DNA of 64,000 nt from Chloroflexota bacterium (GCA_016219545.1 JACRMH010000066.1:1-64000), one strand, 5' to 3'; shown: positions 48,638 to 57,375, numbered from the stretch's first letter. Program-made: numbers and translations. The notes: generated by a model from the letters alone, not told the origin.

Positions 48638-49980
48638 GGGTTATTGCTCTTTGAGAATTTGTATGCGTTCAATGTTCTTTCTTTGACAATGCTGTGATCA
48701 ATGATGGGCTGTTTTGGATAACCTTCCGCTTTGATGTTCATTTCCCAGGGTGCGTGAATTTCTTTTGCGCTTAGCCCGCTTAATTCAGGAACCCATCTGC
48801 GGATGTAATTCCCTTCGGGGTCGAACTTTACACTTTGTAAAACGGGGTTGAAAATACGGAAGTACGGCGCGGCGTCCGTGCCTGTGCCGGCAGTCCATTG
48901 CCAGCCGCCGTTATTTGCAGCCGGGTCGCCATCCAGCAAATTCTCCATGAACCAGGCTTCACCCCAGCGCCAATCAATCAATAGATCCTTGACCAAAAAT
49001 GATGCCGCAATCATGCGCGCGCGGTTGTGCATCCAGCCCGTCTCTTTGAGTTGACGCATTGCAGCATCCACAATTGGCAGGCCGGTCTGACCTTGCTTCC
49101 ATTTTTCGAATTCGTCAACATCGTTTCGCCACGGGATATTTCTTAACGCGGGGTTGAATGCTTCTTTGAGGACATACGGAAAGTGATACAGGATCTGAAT
49201 ATAGAATTCGCGCCAGATCAGTTCGTTGAGCCAGATTTCGGTTGAATGTTGATGGTCGAAGGTTGAAGGTTTCGCAGCATGGACGGCTTGTCGGAGGGAG
49301 ATTATGCCAAAACGGATGTAGGGCGACAACGATGATGTGCCGTCCAAATCCACGCGGTCGCGGGTTTCATCGTAATTCGTAATTTGTTCATTGGTAAATT
49401 GGGTTAGGCGGCGTTGGGCTTCTGCTTCACCGGCTGGAAAAAGCAGATTGGACTGATACTCCGGCAGGGGTTCGCTGAAAATGTCGGGCGGAGTATTGAT
49501 GGCCTTTGGCGCGGGGATTAAAGAAATATCTGCGGGCAATGATTTCCATGCCCGCGAGTAAGGCGTGTAGACGGTGTACGGTGTGCCATCTTTTTTCTTA
49601 ACGAATTCAGGATGATGGACAGTTTGCCCTGCTTGCAATTCAAGATGAAGTTGATGCGCGACTTCAGCGTCACGCTTGCGTGCATAGGGAGTGTAATCTT
49701 CCTCTGCATGGATTTTGCTTGCACCGGTCTCTTGAAATAATTTTGTCAGAACTTCAACCGGCTTACCTTTGCGTAACACAAGATACGATTTGTGCGCGCG
49801 CAGATCATCGTTGAGTTTGGAAAGCCCCTCGTACAGAAAACTTTTGCGGCACGGCGATTGATTGGAAAATGCCGGGTCGAGGATAAAGACCGGGATGACC
49901 CATCCCGCCTGCAGGGCGGCGTGAAGCGCAGGGTTATCTGCCAGCCGCAAGTCGCGGCGAATCCACCAGATCGAGATCAT
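48634..49980 (-). CDS. phr: Deoxyribodipyrimidine photolyase
   Basis: 448 residues, normal for class I CPD photolyases. The N-terminal antenna domain begins ISIWWIRRDLRLADNPAL. The FAD domain includes SSLSPYIRFGIISLRQ, WLNELIWREFYIQIL, GLPIVDAAMRQLKETGWMHNRARMI and WQWTAGTGTDAAPYFRIFNP, all conserved. It repairs cyclobutane dimers using blue light. It overlaps genes on both sides by four bases (49977/49980 and 48634/48637), showing tight coupling with an unknown protein and a hydrolase. A CarH-like light sensor is encoded 9 kb upstream on the same strand. Confidence 0.96.
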   Translation of the reverse strand: MISIWWIRRDLRLADNPALHAALQAGWVIPVFILDPAFSNQSPCRKSFLYEGLSKLNDDLRAHKSYLVLRKGKPVEVLTKLFQETGASKIHAEEDYTPYARKRDAEVAHQLHLELQAGQTVHHPEFVKKKDGTPYTVYTPYSRAWKSLPADISLIPAPKAINTPPDIFSEPLPEYQSNLLFPAGEAEAQRRLTQFTNEQITNYDETRDRVDLDGTSSLSPYIRFGIISLRQAVHAAKPSTFDHQHSTEIWLNELIWREFYIQILYHFPYVLKEAFNPALRNIPWRNDVDEFEKWKQGQTGLPIVDAAMRQLKETGWMHNRARMIAASFLVKDLLIDWRWGEAWFMENLLDGDPAANNGGWQWTAGTGTDAAPYFRIFNPVLQSVKFDPEGNYIRRWVPELSGLSAKEIHAPWEMNIKAEGYPKQPIIDHSIVKERTLNAYKFSKSNNP

Positions 49981-50573
49981 GCAGTCATCTCAATTCGAGT
50001 TTTGTTATCACGATCAAGGGTCAACTTACCCGAGTTGCCCTTGTTATCGTTGAAAGTCAGCGAGCCATAGGCGCGAATTTTTGTCTTGCCAAACAACGAG
50101 AGCGCAAGTTCGCTGGTCAAAACGCCGGTGAGGTTTACTTCGTAATCACCTGACTTGAAATTGAACTTCGATGGTGCCGGCATGCCAAGTCCGCGCAAGC
50201 CAACGGTAGTGCCGGTAATTCTTTCTTCGCCTGTGAAGGCGTCGCCATTAGGCATGGCGACCGTGTACAGGATGTGATAATGCGGCGAGTCGCTTTGCAA
50301 GGTTGCGCGGACCTTCGCACCGGTTTGCGGGTCTGCCTCTTCGACAGATTCTCCCACCCGATTAAAACGCGGCTGATAATAAGCGTGCCCAAACGACGTA
50401 GAGGAAGTTGCTGCATATATGGCGATGGCTTCCAACGCGGATTTGTTTTGACCATCTTTGAGCAGCGCGGGAACTTTCGCCAGCAGTTCAGTCTTGTGCA
50501 TCCGACGGACAATATAGCCCAGCAGGGAGATTCCTTCGGGCGGAAGTTCGTAACGCATCACATCTGCAAACAT
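49977..50573 (-). CDS. Conserved-looking protein of unknown function
   Basis: 198 residues, not recognised. The N-terminal 75 residues are helical and polar (MHKTELLAKVPALLKDGQ); the rest is rich in beta-strands (HYHILYTVAMPNGDAFTGEERITGT, GDYEVNLTGVLTSELALSLFGKT, RAYGSLTFNDNKGNSGKLTLDRD) and looks like a beta-barrel or lipocalin-like fold. No signal peptide. Its gene is locked between MFS and photolyase genes with a one-base gap and a four-base overlap, so it probably works with them. Confidence 0.7.
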   Translation of the reverse strand: MFADVMRYELPPEGISLLGYIVRRMHKTELLAKVPALLKDGQNKSALEAIAIYAATSSTSFGHAYYQPRFNRVGESVEEADPQTGAKVRATLQSDSPHYHILYTVAMPNGDAFTGEERITGTTVGLRGLGMPAPSKFNFKSGDYEVNLTGVLTSELALSLFGKTKIRAYGSLTFNDNKGNSGKLTLDRDNKTRIEMTA

Positions 50574-50574
50574 G

Positions 50575-51795
50575 TTATTCGCTCACTGTAACAGGCGTAG
50601 TTTTTAGCTGATTCAAAGTCGAAACGATGGGGTGATTGTAGATCGTGACAAAAACGAAAACGCTGATGCCTGCCATAAGGATCGCCCCAAACATGCCGGG
50701 TGCCCATGTGCCGACCTGCTGCAACAAGACTCCGCCGAGGATGGGGGCAATGATGCGCGTGGAGCTTTCTACTGCGGCGGATAATCCGAGGATGCCGCCG
50801 ATCTCCTGCGGCGCGACGGCTTTCGTCAGCGTGCTGGAAAGAAGTGTGTTGAGCAATCCGCCGGAAAGGGCAGTGGGAGTCATGATGATGTAAAGCCATA
50901 CGACGGATGGAGCCAGCGCCCAACCGACCAGTGAGACTCCCATGAGTACAACGCTGGCTGTGATGAGAATATCTTCGCGGAAACGATTCGTAAGGCGGCC
51001 GACCAGAAAACCCTGCACGATGACGGATAGCACGCCGACATAGGTCAGCACGAATCCGGTATCGCGTGCGGCGAGATTAAATTTTGCCAGCATATACAAC
51101 GAGAAGATGGTTTGAAAAATCGCGAAGGCGAGACCATAGAAGAAACGGGTAATAAGCAGCGAGCCGGTGAACGGGCGCTTGAATGCGACCAGTAAGGCGT
51201 TGAAAGTTATCGCGGGCCGCTTCTCCACCATTTGAGAGCGCTTTTCTTTGGTCAAGGACTCAGGCAGCCAGGCGTAGATCAAAATGAGATTGAAAAATGA
51301 AATGCCTGCGGCGACGAAGGCCGGCACGGCATAGCCCCATTGACTTAACAAGCCGCCGGTGACGGGTCCGATGATGAAGCCCAGCCCGAAGGCCGCGCCG
51401 ATCATGCCGAGTCCTTTGGAGCGATTCTTTTCATCGGTCACATCCGAGATGTAGGCCTGCGCCACGCTTATGTTGCCGCCGGTCAGCCCATCTAAAATGC
51501 GGCTGGCGAATAACATCCACAAGGCATTGGCGAAGCCGAGCAATAAAAAGCCGAGGAAGGTGCCGAAGACGCTGAGCAAAAGAACCGGGCGGCGGCCGAA
51601 GCGATCGGAAAGGCGGCCGAGCAGCGGCGCGCCGATCAATTGCATCAATGCATATGACGCGATCAGGATGCCGGTCACAGTTTCGCTGGCTTTGAAGGTT
51701 TCTGCATAATAAGGCAGAAGGGGCAGAATTAAACTAAAGCCCAGCAGGTCAATGAAGACCACGAGAAAGATCGAAAAAAGACGTTTGTTGTTCAT
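50575..51795 (-). CDS. MFS transporter (TetA/Bmr-like)
   Basis: 406 residues with 12 membrane segments. Motif A is GAPLLGRLSDRFGRRPVLLLS (between TM2 and TM3) and motif C-like GLGFIIGPVTGGLLSQWG is in TM5, both diagnostic of drug-proton antiporters of the DHA1 group. The substrate is unknown. It is coupled to the SDR gene by a four-base overlap. Confidence 0.92.
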   Translation of the reverse strand: MNNKRLFSIFLVVFIDLLGFSLILPLLPYYAETFKASETVTGILIASYALMQLIGAPLLGRLSDRFGRRPVLLLSVFGTFLGFLLLGFANALWMLFASRILDGLTGGNISVAQAYISDVTDEKNRSKGLGMIGAAFGLGFIIGPVTGGLLSQWGYAVPAFVAAGISFFNLILIYAWLPESLTKEKRSQMVEKRPAITFNALLVAFKRPFTGSLLITRFFYGLAFAIFQTIFSLYMLAKFNLAARDTGFVLTYVGVLSVIVQGFLVGRLTNRFREDILITASVVLMGVSLVGWALAPSVVWLYIIMTPTALSGGLLNTLLSSTLTKAVAPQEIGGILGLSAAVESSTRIIAPILGGVLLQQVGTWAPGMFGAILMAGISVFVFVTIYNHPIVSTLNQLKTTPVTVSE

Positions 51796-52664
51796 TTATT
51801 ATTTTTGCCTTTGATAAAGATGGGTTGATACGCTTCCTGATAATGCAATTCAAATTCGGGCGTCTTGCCGGTCTTGGTGAGATTTTCCCAGCCGACGCGT
51901 AGCAAGCCAAGCAGGGGTGTCCACGGTTTCATCACTCTAACTTCGGCAAATTCCTTGCGCTGATTTTCAACAGCGTTTACCAACTTATCAGCAGAAGATC
52001 TGGGTGATGTCACAAGGAAGCGCAGGACAAAGCCATAATTTTTCATCGTGGCTTTGCCGCGTTCGCCGATGACGGTTGGACTGGTGATCATATCGGTCAT
52101 CAGCATGCCGGGGCTGAAGCCCAAAATTTGCACGCCGCTGCCATTGACTTCCTTGGCGAGCGTGCGGGTGAAGGATGTCAGCCATGCCTTGCTTGCGCCG
52201 TAGAGTCCGGTGGGTGAGGAAGGATTCAAGAAGCTTCCCTGTCCATAAATATTGACGAGCATGCCCTGTTTGCGGAGGAGCATGTGCCGCATAACAGCCT
52301 GTGAGCAGTACAGCAGACCGAGATCATTGGACATGAACATGTCCAGCGCATCTTGCGGATTCATATCGAGCATCACGCCTGCTGCATTGGAATAACCCGC
52401 ATTGTTGATCCAGATGTCAATGCGGCCAAATTCACGGATAACATCATCCACAAGTTTGTAAACTTGTTCCTCTTCGCGGACATCCAGCACGAGGCCGCTC
52501 ACGCGGCCTTTGGGCTGGAGATCAGCCAAAGCGGAAGCCACTGCCTGTTGACTCCTGCCGGTCACAATGACGGTTGCCCCGGCCGCGAGCATGGACTCTG
52601 CGATGGCGTAGCCATATCCGCGCGTGGAGCCGGTAACCACAACAACCTTATCTTTAACTGACAT
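51792..52664 (-). CDS. Short-chain dehydrogenase/reductase
   Basis: 290 residues. Cofactor motif TGSTRGYGYA (residues 11-20), NNAGYSN, and the catalytic YGASK with upstream serine are present, giving a classical SDR. R13-14 suggests NADP(H). The substrate is unknown; a C-terminal extension (VRVMKPWTPLLGLLRVGWENL) may contact the membrane. The ATG at 52664 has GAAGGTG upstream; a GTG at 52670 is possible. It overlaps the redoxin gene end by 11 bases. Confidence 0.9.
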   Translation of the reverse strand: MSVKDKVVVVTGSTRGYGYAIAESMLAAGATVIVTGRSQQAVASALADLQPKGRVSGLVLDVREEEQVYKLVDDVIREFGRIDIWINNAGYSNAAGVMLDMNPQDALDMFMSNDLGLLYCSQAVMRHMLLRKQGMLVNIYGQGSFLNPSSPTGLYGASKAWLTSFTRTLAKEVNGSGVQILGFSPGMLMTDMITSPTVIGERGKATMKNYGFVLRFLVTSPRSSADKLVNAVENQRKEFAEVRVMKPWTPLLGLLRVGWENLTKTGKTPEFELHYQEAYQPIFIKGKNNK

Positions 52665-53136
52665 GTACACCTTCGTTCATTGTTCGCAATAATTCGAGAA
52701 TTTCTGCGTTGGTCGGAATGTCGGTCGCGTCATGACCATAATGCGCGTAACGTGCCATGCCGTTTTTATCTATCGCCACTTGAGCCGGCATGCGCCCAAA
52801 CTTGAAGAGATTGACTTCCTGTCCATAAAGTTTCAAGACCATGTGCGTTGGGTCGGGCAGGCCTGTAAATGGCAGGTCGTTTTTCTGCCAGTAATTCAAA
52901 AATGCTTTTTCGTTTTCAGGTCCAACCACAAGCACTTCAGTTTCGAGTGCTAAAAACTTGTCATAGTCCTGACGCAACTGCGCCATGTGCTTTTGGCAGT
53001 AAGGTCAGAAAAATCCGCGATTGAAAACGAGCAGGATATTCTTTTTGTTTTGAAAATCTTTCAGGCTGACTTCATTGCCTTTGAAATCGGTGAGTGTGAA
53101 ATTGGGTGCGGGCTTGTTGATCTCGGCGCGGCTCAT
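52654..53136 (-). CDS. AhpC/TSA-type redoxin with in-frame TGA, putative selenoprotein
   Basis: 160 residues if TGA at 53007-53005 is read as selenocysteine (U44). Translation gives LLVFNRGFF-U-PYCQKHMAQLRQDY; close homologues have GFxCPYC at this place, so U replaces the first Cys of a CPYC-like site. The frame is open both before (MSRAEINKPAPNFTLTDFKG) and for 116 codons after the TGA, with normal conserved thioredoxin-fold sequence (VLVVGPENEKAF; MPAQVAIDKNG). The start overlaps the upstream gene stop as ATGA. A small hairpin follows the TGA. Otherwise it would be a nonsense pseudogene. Confidence 0.75.
52977..53000 (-). promoter_or_regulatory. Candidate bacterial SECIS hairpin
   Basis: Starting five bases after the TGA, ACTGC (53000-52996) pairs with GCAGT (52981-52977); an adjacent C can pair with G across a bulged C. 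The loop is A-rich with a G. Bacterial SECIS elements lie immediately downstream of UGA but are variable, so this is only suggestive. Confidence 0.35.
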
Positions 53137-53477
53137 GGAATCACCAAAATGATTCCGAACACGATCTCAACGACCAGGCTGATGACATTGGACTGAGTAA
53201 CGGATTTATCCACGAACATGGATACTCCGCGCACCAGAGCGATCGCCAGATACGCAACGCCGAGCATCATGTATGCAATGGGTGACTGAACGAAAAGCGG
53301 GAACGCGCCTAACGCGATGAAGAATCCGCCGAGCACTGCGCGAATCTCCGTGATGCCGCGTCCACCTTCGGGATGGAGTCCCGTGAATCCGGTCACTGAT
53401 TCAGGTTTGAGCAGAGACACCAACCCCGTGAGGATGGTCGCTACTGCGGCGGTGATGTGTAGAATTTGAATAAACAT
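53133..53477 (-). CDS. DUF4345-like small membrane protein
   Basis: 114 residues with four hydrophobic helices (ILHITAAVATILTGLVSLL; IRAVLGGFFIALGAFPLF; YMMLGVAYLAIALVRGVSMF; VISLVVEIVFGIILVI). The PESVTGFTG and GGRGITEIRAVLGG segments resemble DUF4345 proteins. Function unknown. It has AGGAG before the ATG and heads the tightly packed operon running to 47280; its stop overlaps the redoxin start. Confidence 0.75.
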   Translation of the reverse strand: MFIQILHITAAVATILTGLVSLLKPESVTGFTGLHPEGGRGITEIRAVLGGFFIALGAFPLFVQSPIAYMMLGVAYLAIALVRGVSMFVDKSVTQSNVISLVVEIVFGIILVIP

Positions 53478-53493
53478 GAATCTCCTAAGTTTT

Positions 53494-53614
53494 ATGTCAT
53501 TGTGAGGGCGGCGTTTTTTCGCCCGAAGCAATCTCCACATTGGTTAGGGGATTGCTTCACCCTGTCGGGCTGCAACACTTGCACCGGCACGCAAGTGCAG
53601 GTGCAACGAACATT
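53494..53614. repeat. Interspersed repeat, GTCATTGTGAGGG/GAAGCAATCTCC family, copy 5
   Basis: ATGTCATTGTGAGGGCGG, GAAGCAATCTCC and GGGATTGCTTCACCC, ending GCAACGAACAT. It includes an inner palindrome CACTTGCACC/GGTGCAACG-like, similar to copy 4. Confidence 0.75.
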
Positions 53615-54482
53615 ACTTCAAGCGCGGAATCAACACAGGTGTGTTTTTCTTGTAGTTCTCGTACTCTTCCTGCCCACCCCATTTCTTATCTGCTTTCTTT
53701 TCGAGCAGGGGAATGCCGCTGACGCGGGTCAGGAGCAGGGTCACGAACAGGGGCGAGATCATCGCCACCCATTGCCAGCCTTGTAGAACGGGTAAAGCCA
53801 TGACGGCAATACCAATCCACAGTACGATCTCGCCAAAGTAGTTGGGATGGCGCGAGCGTGACCATAATCCCGTTTGAATGAATTTGCCTTTGTTGGTCGG
53901 GTTGGCGTTGAAGCGGCTTTTTTGCGAATCCGCCGCCACTTCCATGATGAAACCGAACAACCACAGCAGGGCGCCGATCACTGTGTAACAATCCATTTCG
54001 ACCCGCTTTGAAGTGGTAATGGCTACCAGCGCTGCGGCGGCTGTGAATGTGACCCACAGCGCTTGTATCGTCCACACGTTCAGGAAGCGGATGAACATCG
54101 GCTTGATCTCATCGAAGCGGTCATCCTTGCCGGCTTTGTGAATGCGCCTGAACAGGAAAGTGCCTAGGCGTAGTGCCCAGATGATGACCAGTCCCGCCAC
54201 CAGTAAGGCGCGGGCATCGAGGTTCGGGCTGAAGAACACGGCGATCAATGTGAGCGTGATATAGGTAATACCGCCGGTGATGTCGAAGAATTTTTCGGTC
54301 TGCCAGATATAGGCGGGGATGAAGACCAGCCATTGGATCACAAATGCAAGCCCGACCAATAGGGCAAACGATGGAATGCCTGCGATCGAACTTCCATGCT
54401 GACTGCCCGCTAATGCGACCAGGATCCCGATCACAACGAGGATGGGGAAAACAACCAATGATTTACGTTCCGACTCTTTCAT
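53613..54482 (-). CDS. DUF1295 membrane protein (steroid 5-alpha-reductase-like)
   Basis: 289 residues with six to seven membrane helices. WSRSRHPNYFGEIVLWIGIAV is the signature loop of DUF1295 and ICMT/steroid reductase relatives, and FEMDCYT-preceding helices fit. Homologues reduce or methylate isoprenoid-like lipids, but the substrate here is unknown. CAAAAAGGAGAAA precedes the ATG at 54482. Adjacent to other small membrane proteins of the light/stress block. Confidence 0.85.
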   Translation of the reverse strand: MKESERKSLVVFPILVVIGILVALAGSQHGSSIAGIPSFALLVGLAFVIQWLVFIPAYIWQTEKFFDITGGITYITLTLIAVFFSPNLDARALLVAGLVIIWALRLGTFLFRRIHKAGKDDRFDEIKPMFIRFLNVWTIQALWVTFTAAAALVAITTSKRVEMDCYTVIGALLWLFGFIMEVAADSQKSRFNANPTNKGKFIQTGLWSRSRHPNYFGEIVLWIGIAVMALPVLQGWQWVAMISPLFVTLLLTRVSGIPLLEKKADKKWGGQEEYENYKKNTPVLIPRLK

Positions 54483-54525
54483 GAAATTTCTCCTTTTTGT
54501 ATGCGACTTGAGTGTCGCGCTATGA

Positions 54526-55203
54526 TTAAAATCCGCGCTTCTGACTCTGCCACGGCGCGGGCACGTGGGTTTTGAATTCTTCGACACTTGGACCATGCAG
54601 ATTCGCCAGTCGCCATGTGCCGTACAAATAACTAAGGACCAAGAGTAAGATCGTTGCCGGCCAACCAGTGATGAAATTGGTTACCGCCAGCATGGACGTG
54701 TTCGCTTGTTGAAAGAACGAAAATTGCAGATATAAGCGTAAGGCAAAAAAGATAACCCATGCAAAGGTAACTTCGCTGTAAGCCGGTCTCACTTCCGGAT
54801 GCCAGTACCATTCCAGCGGCCAGCGGCGTGCAATGTAGCTTGTCCACGCCACCATGGGGCGGCGGATAACGAGGCTGAGGATCGCGAGCAAAAGAGTCAT
54901 GCTGCCACTAACGAGTCCGGGGAGGAAGAAGCCTTCCGACTTGCCGAGTACCCACACCAATGCGATCGCAACCAACACACTGCCTATACCTGCAAGCGCG
55001 TACCACAGGGATTGTTTTCTCAGCAGGCGAAAGATCGCGATGATGATGGAAAGAATCAGCGCGCCGTACATTGCCGCTTGAAAATTCATCAATCCATTTA
55101 GCAGAAGAAAAACAATGGGCGGAAGGATCGCGTCGAGGACTGAATTCTGTCCCGAAACAACGACGCGGAACTCTTCAAAGATTTCGCGTGATTTATCCAG
55201 CAT
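54526..55203 (-). CDS. DUF3159-like membrane protein
   Basis: 225 residues with about six helices. SVLDAILPPIVFLLLNGLMNFQAAMYGALI and FRLLRKQSLWYALAGIGSVLVAIALVW, followed by RRPMVAWTSYIARRWPLEWYWHPEVRPAYSEVTF, match the DUF3159 layout. Function unknown. Its start at 55203 overlaps the stop of the preceding gene by 11 bases, so it is translationally coupled with the small DUF1475-like protein. Confidence 0.75.
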   Translation of the reverse strand: MLDKSREIFEEFRVVVSGQNSVLDAILPPIVFLLLNGLMNFQAAMYGALILSIIIAIFRLLRKQSLWYALAGIGSVLVAIALVWVLGKSEGFFLPGLVSGSMTLLLAILSLVIRRPMVAWTSYIARRWPLEWYWHPEVRPAYSEVTFAWVIFFALRLYLQFSFFQQANTSMLAVTNFITGWPATILLLVLSYLYGTWRLANLHGPSVEEFKTHVPAPWQSQKRGF

Positions 55204-55522
55204 GTTTTCCCAGGAAGAATTTTTTCCAATCGCCATTGCTGGATTGCAGGTTGAGGAAGACATACAAACTGCCGGCGAAGAATCCGAGAGTCATCATGGC
55301 GATTGTCCATAGGATGGCAATGGGCAGGGACTTTTCGCGGTAGATGATCCACATCGAGAAGAGGATGAAGCCGGTGTATAGGTCAACGAGTGAAACGATG
55401 CCCCACGGCATGGCGATCAATTTGCTGCCTTCGCCTGCGAAATCACCGATGGTAAAGCCGTAGATCAGTACAGCGGTCATGGCAAGAATGCCGAGGATGG
55501 AAATGATTTTTGCGGTTTTCAT
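55193..55522 (-). CDS. DUF1475-like small membrane protein
   Basis: 109 residues with three hydrophobic helices (IISILGILAMTAVLIYGF; GIVSLVDLYTGFILFSMWIIYRE; IAILWTIAMMTLGFFAGSLYVF). The LVDLYTGF and FFAGSLYVFLNL segments are typical of DUF1475. Function unknown. First of a two-gene unit with the DUF3159-like gene; a large repeat separates it from degV. Confidence 0.75.
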   Translation of the reverse strand: MKTAKIISILGILAMTAVLIYGFTIGDFAGEGSKLIAMPWGIVSLVDLYTGFILFSMWIIYREKSLPIAILWTIAMMTLGFFAGSLYVFLNLQSSNGDWKKFFLGKHAG

Positions 55523-55543
55523 GTTTTGTTCCTACTATATTCT

Positions 55544-55667
55544 GTTGGTTGAGTAGCGATGGTGTTCTTCCGTCGCGTATCGAAACCAACAAGCGACAAA
55601 GGTACTTTCATTCACTGGTGGTTTCGATACGTCCCTCACTGCGTTTGGGACTACTCAACCACCAAAG
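55544..55667. repeat. GGTTGAGTAGCG/CGTATCGAAACC repeat element
   Basis: Two hairpins: TTGGTTGAGTAGCGATGG with CGTATCGAAACCAA, then GGTGGTTTCGATACG with GACTACTCAACCACC. Related copy at 60002-60050. Confidence 0.75.
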
Positions 55668-55676
55668 TATTTATGA

Positions 55677-56516
55677 CTATTTTTTAGCCGACACGCACGC
55701 AAACCCAAGCGCACCAATGCCGAGATGTGCTCCAAGAACTGGCGTGATCTGTACAATGGGAATTTCACCGTCAGGCAAAAATGATTTTGCCAGATGATAG
55801 ACCGCGCGCGCTTCCTCTTCCACACCGGCATGGACGATGGCAAGTTTTTCGTAGGGAGCGTACTCACGCAGCCAATCGAATAAACGAGCCATGGATTTAC
55901 TGCGCGTGCGTGTGCGATGCGCGCTGGCGTTGCTCATGTTCATGTGCAGGAGCGGTTTGAGTTGGATCAGGTCGCCGAATGTGGCGAGCGCAAAATTCAT
56001 GCGTCCGCTGCGGCGTAGATATTCAAGCGTATTCAAAGCCGCGAAGACATATGCACGCGGCATGGACTCTTTCAACGCGGAGATGACCTCATCTACTGAT
56101 CTTCCGGCGTGTGCAAGTTGCGCGGCCTGCTCGACGAGGAAACCCATGCCAAGGCTGAGTTGGGTCGAATCAACCACAATGACAGGGATCCGCGTGAATT
56201 CTTTTGCCGCTGTCCGCGCGGAGTTGACCGTTGCGCTGAGAGTCTCCGAGAGGTGAATGGAAATAATTGCCGGTGCGCCTTCATCCGCGAGCCGGCTGTA
56301 TGCCTGCTTGAAAATTTCCGAACCCGGCGCCGCGGTCTTGGGATGCGGATTGAAATGCGGCAACTGGTTATAAAATTCTTCGCGGGTCATATCCACGCCA
56401 TCTAGATATGATTTATCGCCCACGTTGATGCTTAAGGGAATCACGGTGATCCCGTATTGGCTTACGATTTCGGACGGCAGATCGCAAGTGCTGTCAGTGA
56501 CAATGGCAATATTCAA
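55677..56516 (-). CDS. DegV family fatty-acid-binding protein
   Basis: 279 residues. IAIVTDSTCDLPSEIVSQYGITVIPLSINVG, SIHLSETLSATVNSAR and VVDSTQLSLGMGFLV are DegV signatures. DegV proteins (FakB type) bind a fatty acid and present it to a kinase or transfer system. No fakA is present here. The gene starts 30 bases after the heliorhodopsin gene end and is probably cotranscribed with it, suggesting a link between heliorhodopsin and lipid handling. Confidence 0.92.
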   Translation of the reverse strand: MNIAIVTDSTCDLPSEIVSQYGITVIPLSINVGDKSYLDGVDMTREEFYNQLPHFNPHPKTAAPGSEIFKQAYSRLADEGAPAIISIHLSETLSATVNSARTAAKEFTRIPVIVVDSTQLSLGMGFLVEQAAQLAHAGRSVDEVISALKESMPRAYVFAALNTLEYLRRSGRMNFALATFGDLIQLKPLLHMNMSNASAHRTRTRSKSMARLFDWLREYAPYEKLAIVHAGVEEEARAVYHLAKSFLPDGEIPIVQITPVLGAHLGIGALGFACVSAKK

Positions 56517-56546
56517 GAGTTTCTCCTTGGGTATCTGTTTTTTGCT

Positions 56547-57326
56547 CTATACCGGAGCCAGTGTGCCGGCAAAAATCATCCAGGCTAAAACTGTTTTTGC
56601 AACCAAGCTTAGGATAATGAACGCGCGTTCACCATACAGGTAGTTTTTCCACGGGCCGATCTTTTTGTACTGAAGGTACATATTGACCGCAAAGGTGTTG
56701 AAGAAGACAAACAATGTGGGGATGATGGCGTAAACAAAGGCGGGTGGTTTGGCTTCGCCGCCAGAGGCGATGGAGCCGAAGAAGTAAATGAAAATCACCA
56801 GCCAGGGGATGATCCCGGCAATCGAACCAAACGAGAACGGTGTCCAGTCCAATTTTTCCCTGCCTTGATTCAGGCTTTCCATGAGCAGTCCAAGTAGATT
56901 CATCATCGCGTTCAAGCCGAACATTAGGATAATGGCGCCCAAATCCCAGACCCCAGCCAACATGCCAATAAGAACAATCATCAGAGATGAACTGAGGGCA
57001 TATTCATAAAAGCGGATGGGGTTCTTGTTATGGGTCAGGTTTTCGATATAGTGCGAGTAGCCGATGCTTGAAAGATAAAAATGCGCAACCGCCGATAACA
57101 GCAGAAATATTGCAACTGAGGGACCGAGCGGCAGTTCGTAGAATAGTTTGGCTTGCGGGGAAAGCGAGAAGGTGGCGGTATCAAAACTTAGAAAATTTGT
57201 AAAGACGGGATAGGTGGTATCGTTGCTGACAACCCACATGAATACTCCCTGAATCAGGTGAAGAAATCCCATGATTAAGTTGAAGTTGCGAAGTTTTGAA
57301 TAAGTTTTATTGTTTGTTTCAGACAT
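56547..57326 (-). CDS. Heliorhodopsin
   Basis: 259 residues with seven helices. The retinal-binding lysine is K244 in ILSLVAKTVLAWMIFAGTL (helix 7) and the counterion is E108 in RFYEYALSSSLMIVLI (helix 3); both positions and their surroundings are diagnostic of heliorhodopsins and unlike type-1 pumps. Heliorhodopsins are inverted in the membrane, have slow photocycles and are regarded as sensors or enzyme partners, not pumps. AAAAGGAGC precedes the ATG. It lies directly downstream of a CarH-like light regulator and upstream of degV. No carotenoid-cleaving oxygenase for retinal synthesis is in the window. Confidence 0.92.
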   Translation of the reverse strand: MSETNNKTYSKLRNFNLIMGFLHLIQGVFMWVVSNDTTYPVFTNFLSFDTATFSLSPQAKLFYELPLGPSVAIFLLLSAVAHFYLSSIGYSHYIENLTHNKNPIRFYEYALSSSLMIVLIGMLAGVWDLGAIILMFGLNAMMNLLGLLMESLNQGREKLDWTPFSFGSIAGIIPWLVIFIYFFGSIASGGEAKPPAFVYAIIPTLFVFFNTFAVNMYLQYKKIGPWKNYLYGERAFIILSLVAKTVLAWMIFAGTLAPV

Positions 57327-57375
57327 TGTATAGCTCCTTTTGGTTTTTGGATTACTTATTTTAGACTTGTTCATT

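Noticed and set aside
52654..52986. Short redoxin starting at ATG 52986
   Set aside because: It would lack the active-site motif and N-terminal strands; homology continues upstream through the TGA.
53241..53440. Possible further in-frame TGA selenocysteine sites in neighbouring genes
   Set aside because: Neighbouring reading frames are complete without recoding; only 53005-53007 interrupts conserved sequence.
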